Shown: one piece after another, positions 9,503-15,074 of the stretch
Position numbering within the stretch: the stretch's first letter is position 1
How the letters are laid out: each line of letters starts with the position of its first letter
DNA from: Glomus cerebriforme
Lineage: Eukaryota; Glomeromycota; Glomeromycetes; Glomerales; Glomeraceae
DNA: 15,074 nucleotides
Assembly: GCA_003550305.1 (NCBI GenBank)
Contig: QKYT01000005.1
Location: 126,834 to 141,907 of the forward strand
Reading direction: 5' to 3'
Translations under genes and position numbers: made by a program
Notes under the pieces: model-generated
Told to the model about the DNA's origin: nothing
Seen by the model: the letters and a program-made list of their open reading frames with translations, nothing else
Databases searched by the model: none

Positions 9503-9890
9503 TTATTTTAATAATCGGATTATCATCAACTCTTTTTTGAAATTTTCATAACCATTTTTTTGAAGAAATAGAACATAACTTTAAGGTTCTCCTATTAGCA
9601 GAAAATCTTTGGAAGTTTAAGGAAAGATGCTTCTGTCATTATTTTACATATAAAAATGGTAGTTTAAGTTGTTTATACTCTTTTTTTTATAACATTTTAA
9701 TCAGATTTTGCTTTGAGAAACCTCTTTCCATTCTACACTTAAAAAGGGAATTGAGTAAATAATACTTAATAATTTTAGATTTGAGAAATAATTTAAATAA
9801 TGAAACTTTAAACTTGTTAATGATGATAGGATTAGATGATGTAGATTTATTAGAATTTGATTTTAGTTATGCTTTATCAATTTGGAATTC
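9503..9890 (-). pseudogene. Decayed coding fragment, copy A (C-terminal end)
   Basis: On the minus strand a frame runs from about 9884 with segments such as CEFQIDKA, KFKVSLFKLFLKSK, NSLFKCRMERGFSKQN and RRTLKLCSISSK. It is broken by four stop codons (TAA, TAA, then TAA TGA together). A run of seven A at 9555-9561 then shifts the frame into GYENFKKELMIIRLLK and a stop at 9503-9505. The tail is shared with copy B at 10783-10890, which shows that this was a repeated coding sequence. The style recalls C-terminal parts of mycorrhizal-fungus F-box families, but I cannot prove that. Upstream of 9890 the frame cannot be followed safely. Confidence 0.5.
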
Positions 9891-10205
9891 ACAATGTAAA
9901 TGAAGAATTTAATGCTTTTAAATTTTAATAAAAATTTAGATAATCTGGTAAATTTATTTAGAGCTGAATATTTTCCATTTAATTTTAAAAAAATCTGGTA
10001 AAATTTTATGCAACTGGATACTTAATATCTGGAAAATTTGCTACCCTATTTTATGTTCTGATTAGGATCTAGTTTAATTTTAAGTAAAAATTATTAATAG
10101 ATATATTTATGATAAAAGTTTTTGGATAGAATAGAGTTATCTGGCATTATAAGTAGTCATCTTGATTTAGATAATACATGCATTAAGTATCATTAAACTA
10201 TTTAG
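9891..10205. other. No firm feature; possible upstream part of copy A
   Basis: Minus-strand reading gives short blocks (for example KFYQIFLKLNGKYSALNKF) that could belong to the N-terminal side of the decayed gene ending at 9503. Several stops and unclear frame changes prevent a call. Confidence 0.25.
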
Positions 10206-10216
10206 ATTTTAGGCTA
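10206..10216 (+). repeat. Left 11-bp direct repeat (possible target-site duplication)
   Basis: ATTTTAGGCTA at 10206-10216 recurs exactly at 10466-10476, and the two copies bracket the foldback element between them. Confidence 0.6.
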
Positions 10217-10465
10217 GAGGTTGGAACCGGATTTAAAAAATAAATCTGGTTTTATTTTAACTTATAATATATCCGGTTCCTTCAAATCCTTCGGATTTAT
10301 ATCCAGTTTTATTCGGTTTTTCTTCGGTTATCCAGATATAATAAATCCGGTTTCCTTCGTTCCATCCGGATTTATTATATTCGGTTTCCTTCGATATTCG
10401 GATTTAAATCCGAATCGAAGGAAACCAGATTTAAATCCGAATGTCAGATATTGGTTCTAACCACT
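10217..10465. mobile_element. MITE-like foldback element, 249 bp
   Basis: A GC-richer island in AT-rich DNA starts GAGGTTGGAACC and ends GGTTCTAACCACT. The ends are inverted repeats of about 10 bases with one mismatch (GGTTGGAACC at 10219-10228 against GGTTCTAACC at 10453-10462). Exact 11-bp direct repeats lie directly outside. The interior is built of repeated words (CCGGATTTA, TTCGGTTTCCTTCG, AAATCCGAA) and contains a near-perfect palindrome at 10383-10426. It has no coding capacity worth naming. The features fit a non-autonomous foldback or MITE-type insertion; the superfamily is unknown. Confidence 0.6.
10383..10426. repeat. Near-perfect 44-base palindrome
   Basis: The left arm (10383-10405, starting GGTTTCCTTCGA and ending TTCGGATTT) pairs with the right arm (10406-10426) over 21 base pairs. 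There is one 2-base bulge (TA) and no loop at the centre (GGATTTAAATCC). It would extrude as a cruciform or hairpin. Confidence 0.85.
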
Positions 10466-10476
10466 ATTTTAGGCTA
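10466..10476 (+). repeat. Right 11-bp direct repeat (possible target-site duplication)
   Basis: This is an exact second copy of ATTTTAGGCTA, directly outside the right end of the foldback element. Confidence 0.6.
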
Positions 10477-10782
10477 TTAGAAACTAGTTTATTAATATAA
10501 GTATAAAATTAGTATTTATTTTTATTTAATTTCTAAATATTAGTATTTGAATATTCTATATTAGAAGTTTGAGAATATAATATTATTTAAAGTGACTTTT
10601 AGCAAAAGGTTTATGCTCATAATTTGGCTGACTAATAGTATGATAGGTAATAGGTATAATTTGATAATCATAGAGGTTAATTATATTTGTCTAAATAGTT
10701 TATTTTTTATACTTAATAAATTAATAACTTGTATATTTATTTGGTAAAAAAAAAATATATATTTTTTTTAATAATCTTTATA
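10477..10782. other. AT-rich spacer
   Basis: No open frame, motif or structured repeat that I can support. Confidence 0.5.
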
Positions 10783-10890
10783 TTATTTATTTAACTTAAG
10801 GGAAATCATCATTAATTCTTTTTTAAAATTTTCATAGTTATTTTTTAAAAAAACAAAATATAATTTTAAGTATATTAGCCTTTTGAACTA
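10783..10890 (-). pseudogene. Decayed coding fragment, copy B
   Basis: This is a second, more degraded copy of the tail of the fragment at 9503. On the minus strand it reads NNYENFKKELMMISLKLNK and stops at 10783-10785. The parts 10804-10870 and 9518-9585 align over 67 bases with 14 substitutions and one A missing from an A-run. Only this end of the gene is recognisable; above about 10890 similarity to copy A is lost. Confidence 0.6.
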
Positions 10891-11242
10891 ATAAACTTAT
10901 GAATCATTAAATTATTAGATTATTGGACTATTGAATTTAATCCATTTTAATTTTAAATTTTAATGGGTTACTAAATTATAAATTTTATCCAACATTATTA
11001 TTTTATAATAGTATTTTATAATATATAATTTTTTACTATTATTAGTATTTTATAATCATAGTTTATAATATAAAGCATAATTTTTATTTATTAGTAATAT
11101 TTTATAATCAGCTATAATTTATATAAAATTTTAATAGTACATTATAACTTTTATAATTATTATTTGAAGTAAAATGAAGGACTATATATGTTTATACAAA
11201 ATAATAAATAATTAAGATTATGTAATAATTTCTGATTGTTCA
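10891..11242. other. AT-rich stretch with a degenerate TATTTTATAAT repeat
   Basis: There is no gene. Between about 10990 and 11125, words of the type TTAGTATTTTATAAT recur at least four times with variations, giving a loose tandem array. The rest is simple A/T sequence. Confidence 0.45.
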
Positions 11243-11380
11243 AATGTGTCACAGTGTCATATATTTGTAATATTTTAATGATAATAATAAAAATAAATAT
11301 TATGATACATTAAGTATGACAAAACAGTAAACATTGTGATATATTTATTTTTGCAATATATATGACAAGTGTGACAAAAT
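11243..11380. repeat. Short inverted-repeat unit, about 138 bp
   Basis: The left end at 11245-11270 (TGTGTCACAGTGTCATATAT...) and the reverse complement of the right end at 11354-11378 (TTTGTCACACTTGTCATATA...) align over about 25 bases with few mismatches and one gap. Both carry the words TGTCACA and TGTCATATAT. The interior is AT-rich and non-coding. The layout fits a small MITE-like element, but I could not find a clear target-site duplication. Confidence 0.4.
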
Positions 11381-11644
11381 ATACTATTAGAAAAAAAAAA
11401 TTGTGAAATTTTTTTTCAAAAAAAAATTTTCTTTGAACTTCTTAGCAAAATTCTAATATTAGTTTTGTAAAAATAAATACTTTTTACACTAAATATATAT
11501 ATATATTATAATGCACTTCTTGTATATATACAAAATATAATAAATAAATATTTTTTAAACACAAATTTTATCATATTTATTGTATTTATTAGATTAGAAT
11601 TTTCATGCAAAATAAAGATTTTTAGGTATAGCTTTATAGCTTTA
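11381..11644. other. AT-rich spacer beyond the helicase relic
   Basis: Poly-A/T with a TA microsatellite near 11492-11506. If the helicase relic belonged to a complete Helitron, its 3' end should lie in or beyond this stretch. I could not see a convincing GC-rich hairpin followed by CTRR on the minus strand. Confidence 0.4.
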
Positions 11645-14640
11645 TCTCTAGTATTATAAAAATTAAATATTCTTTTTTATTTAACCTTTCTTGTAACTTT
11701 TTACATTCTTTAATATACTAAAGCCTTTCAAAATTAAATGATTTAAAAAGAATATCCTCAAAAATATATATTCAAGATACTATTACAAATGTAAGACTAG
11801 TAGTAAATTCTTTATTTCCAAGATCTATTATGGCTTTTTCCTAACTTTTATGCATTATAATTGTCTATACAAGATATATAGAAATTTATAAGTATAAACA
11901 AAAAATTTCAGATTTATTATCCTAAGTATATTAAATTAGCACAATTGGCACAACTTTTTCACATTTTAAGCTAGTGATAGTAATATCTTTATAATTATTA
12001 AAAGAGATTAGGATTGTCATAGAAAAGAAAAGCAGTTCTTAATCTTCTTTAAATAATATATTTTGAACAGTTTTTATTGAACCATTGATTAATCCAGTTT
12101 CTGTTTACAGATTTGCTATTAACATGACACATGCTTCTTTTGTCAGCAATAACTGCTATACTTTAAATCCATATGCTATATCAGAGTCAGCTTTCTTTAT
12201 TTTATTGCTATCTTTATGTATAGCTTGAATTTTAGCAACAAGTATATTTAAATATTTAAGTCAATTTATATTTATAATATTAATCTTAGATTACTTTGTT
12301 AAGATAAATATAATATGAGAAAATTTTTGACATTCTGCTTTACTATGTTTATCTTCAATTTGTGTGGTAAGAGTTTTCTAATTATCTATAATAGATTATT
12401 CATTACATAGTTTTAAGAGAATATTTCTAAAATTTTGTTACTCCTTAAAATTTTCTAATTGATGCTGAATAATATTGAGTTTATACATTTTTTTGAACTG
12501 TATATATATTGCAAAACTATTATTAAATAATGCATTTCGTTTAGTATCAGCATTATACTTTCTAGCAAAATTAAAAAGCCATTGTCAAAATATTTCATCA
12601 TGAGCAAAATCAATTATGACAGTCATTATTTTTACTAATAAAACATATGAATTATGTTAAATTACGTCTTTGTGTTATGTCAGTCATAATTTAAAAAAAT
12701 CTATTTTGTGAAAAAGTATAATTAGCATACATGGAAAGATCAAGTATAGGTAGAAGCTGGTTAAAGTTACTGAACATAATAACTAACCTGCTGCCAAATG
12801 GTTTATTATTATACTCAAAAAAATATAAAGCTTATCATAACTGCATGTTAATTAAAGTAAATATTCAGTAACCAATCATACTTTTCTTATCAATTATTAC
12901 ATATTTCACATTTTTTAATTTATCTTGTAATTACTTTAGCCATTTACCATTTAAATTAAGACAGTTGACATTATTAATTATCAGTGTTAATAATTTTGAA
13001 TGTAATAATATTAAAGGCTATAACTTCTATTAATACAAGCATAACTATAGATATAGTTCTTGCTATTTCTTAAAGTCTACTTCAAATTGCTTTTATTAAG
13101 TAAGTCTTTTTAGTTCCTACTATTATTATTACAATTATTCTTAAAGGTTTAACTTGATATCCTGCAAGCATATCATAGTAATAGGATTCTATTTATATAA
13201 AGACTTTTTTTTGATTACTATTTAGCATCTGATAATTCACAGTTAAGTATTCTTCTTTAGAATTAATTCTAAAATCTCTATTTAAAAATGCATTAACATT
13301 TTTAATATTCACATTAAAATATTATTATCTTGAATCATTAATTTAATCATGATTATGATCCATATTTTAAAATTCTAAATTAGAAGAACAATCAAAATTT
13401 GGATTTGAATACATTTTTGCAAGTAATATCCAATTGTACTGAAGTTTATCTTACACATTATTTTCAATTGATTTACTTTCCTTCTCATCAATGAAATTAT
13501 TTTTTATATCATCTATAGATAGTCCAAATAAATCATTTAGGTTGGCATTAATTTTCTTAAGATGATAATCATATAAAGCTATTCATTTAAGAATGCCATT
13601 TTCTGTTAATTTTTGAAGATTTTGGTGGTGAATATAAAGAAAAACCTTCATATAGCAGAACTCTTTCCATTAAGAACCTTCATGTAGTGGTGATGAACAT
13701 AAAAAAATTTATAAAATATTTTTCTTCTATTAATTTTTGATCAATTTATGTGTTAGGTAAAGTTGAAATATTATGAATTCTTTAAGCTCAGTAAGTTGAT
13801 TTCAATATGTTTTCAAAGATAATTTTTTTGTTCAATCTGATTTACCATCTGTAAAAAATTCTTCACTTTTTTCAGTATCACAAATCCACCTTGATGCTTT
13901 TTTATTAAGATTTAAAAAAATAAATTAATGATTTAAATGGTAAAGAAGAATTTCAGGAAGAATATAATAGACAGAGATGTTTTATTTAATAATATTATAT
14001 AGAAGCAGCTTTTGAATCAGAATAAATAATAGATTTTCTGGTTGACTTTTACAAAGAATTTGATCTAATATATTTGAAAAGTCAACTGATTATAGTTCTA
14101 CTTTACTTACATACTTTGAAATATATTATAACGTAGCATATATGCTTAGAATTGGCTTTAAATTCACGTTAGTTTGCTAACCCTGTAGTTAAAGTTGGCT
14201 ATGTGAGTTGATATATAAATCATTTCTTACTATTACAAGCTCTGGTTGTTTATGATCATCATCCCACATAAATGTTTGTTCAAGAATATCCAAACCTGTA
14301 AACTTATTTTTCTTCTCAGTTGATATAAAGATAATAATACATTACATATGTTTTTAATAATTTGTTAATCAAGTCAATATAATCCTGTTAATCATAATGT
14401 AATTTAATATCCTTTTTGACATAAATGCTGTTTAGGAACAGGCATATCAAATTCTGAATTTATCATTGTAACTAAATTATTAAGGTATTGTATAACTTTA
14501 TTTATTTTATTTTTATTTTTCTTTATATATTTCCACTTTATTGAAAACGCTGTAGTACAACTCTTAAGGGTCAATATATATACAAATATTACAAAATACA
14601 AATGTATCATAGAATAGAGTCGAGTCTCTACCACTTTATT
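11645..14640 (-). pseudogene. Decayed Helitron-like Rep/PIF1 helicase
   Basis: This is a 3-kb wreck with many stops and frame changes, but its motifs appear in family order. Near 14404-14470: FDMPVPKQHLCQK. At 14220-14280: WDDDHKQPELVIVRNDLYIN. At 14102-14128: YISKYVSK, which fits the two-tyrosine motif of Helitron Rep (tyrosines at 14123-14125 and 14111-14113). The helicase part has GTKKTYLIKAI (Walker A remnant, 13103-13117), VIIDKKSMIG (Walker B region, near 12880-12900), NFNQLLPILDL (near 12740-12768), ANL*TETGLINGS (12080-12118), EKVVPIV, MHKS then a stop (normally HKSQG, near 11845) and NKEFTTSLTFV. It ends FERL*YIKECKKLQERL near 11670. Helitrons are rolling-circle transposons whose protein joins a HUH Rep to a PIF1-type helicase. 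No long frame survives, so it cannot be active. The HUH (His-His) motif was not found, and the upstream boundary is uncertain. Confidence 0.85.
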
Positions 14641-15074
14641 TTATAGAGTAAAACAAAGAAAAACATATAAGGAATTACTATTTGTTACTTTAGACTTATA
14701 GAATTCTTATGTTCAGACCTTTTTACAAGAAAAAGATATTATATTTAGATTTTTTAATAATTTATTTAGAAGTTTGCTATTTATCACCGGTGTTTTCAAA
14801 TTTGGTAATTCTAGTAATTCTGGCCAAATTTTAAGTGATCAATAAATAATTTCCTTTTTTGGGATCTTACATAACCCAAATTTCCAATTTTAGAGAAACA
14901 AAATTACCTTTTTGGGTTGTATGACATTACTTAAATATCCATAAAAGGAAATTCCAGTCAGCGTTAATGTTTTGGCCAAAATTAAGAATGTGACGACTAA
15001 CATGTGACGAATAGACTTTCACACCTCGAAAAAATTCTAAGTCCCTGAAATAAATAGTAAAAATTGAAAACTGG
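14641..15074. other. Non-coding repeat cluster, possible edge of another element
   Basis: There is no gene. TGGCCAAATTTTAAG (14821-14835) and TGGCCAAAATTAAG (14973-14986) form imperfect direct repeats; the second contains the 12-base palindrome TTTTGGCCAAAA (14970-14981). Between them lie an 11-base perfect inverted repeat, AATTTCCTTTT (14848-14858) with AAAAGGAAATT (14943-14953), and two TTTTTGGG blocks. From about 14930 the base composition becomes more balanced (GTGACGACTAACATGTGACG), unlike its surroundings. It may continue past the window. Confidence 0.4.

Noticed and set aside
9772..9903. Plus-strand frame with sequence such as MMIGLDDVDLLEFDF
   Set aside because: The shared tail with copy B shows that coding ran on the minus strand; this frame is its complement.
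10219..10228. GGTTGGAACC as a tRNA-type B box
   Set aside because: There is no cloverleaf around it, and it pairs with the opposite end of the element as an inverted repeat.
10221..10460. Plus-strand open frame of 79 codons rich in Phe, Ser and Asn
   Set aside because: It coincides with the foldback element. The peptide only reflects the repeated CCGGATTTA and TTCGG words and begins at a non-ATG codon.
11397..11434. A/T hairpin as a possible Helitron 3' hairpin
   Set aside because: It is only poly-A against poly-T. Helitron ends normally have a GC-rich hairpin just before CTRR, and that is not seen.
1..15074. CRISPR array, rRNA, tRNA or bacterial-type operon
   Set aside because: No regularly spaced repeats, no rRNA core sequences, no tRNA cloverleaf and no compact operon; the spliced gene shows that the window is eukaryotic.

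Overview
This is a very AT-rich eukaryotic window. It has short GT-AG introns, an F-box/leucine-rich protein of the expanded type found in arbuscular mycorrhizal fungi, a fungal SPX-ankyrin-GDPD phosphodiesterase gene, and a decayed Helitron-type PIF1 helicase. The best guess is a Glomeromycotina genome, Rhizophagus-like. That placement rests on remembered family resemblance, because no search could be run.

Layout: 1-584 is intergenic. 585-2099 (minus) is an intact single-exon F-box protein gene with a TTA microsatellite and one unresolved base just upstream. 2240-4041 is intergenic and holds fragments that look like a broken plus-strand gene of unknown family. 4042-8584 (minus) is the main gene: 11 exons that join in frame to a 1172-residue protein with an N-terminal SPX domain, ankyrin repeats, a C2-like linker and a C-terminal glycerophosphodiester phosphodiesterase domain with its catalytic motifs intact (GDE1-type). 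8640-11640 is gene-poor. It holds one doubtful small ORF, two related decayed coding fragments (ending at 9503 and 10783), a 249-bp foldback element flanked by 11-bp direct repeats (10217-10465) and a second inverted-repeat unit (11243-11380). 11645-14640 (minus) is the wreck of a Helitron-like Rep/PIF1 helicase. 14641-15074 holds short repeats that may be the edge of another element.

Functionally, only two genes look alive. The SPX-ANK-GDPD gene would join inositol-pyrophosphate (phosphate status) sensing to release of glycerol-3-phosphate from glycerophosphodiesters. The F-box gene would be a substrate receptor of an SCF ubiquitin ligase. Nothing in the sequence ties the two together.

The most unusual signal is the style of decay. 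Two duplicated fragments differ at 14 of 67 aligned sites and all 14 are transitions, 11 of them G:C to A:T in one direction. The helicase wreck shows motif changes that fit the same direction (for example GTGKT to GTKKT). This looks like cytosine-deamination or RIP-like decay of repeats beside an intact gene. I did not find a convincing new multi-gene system.
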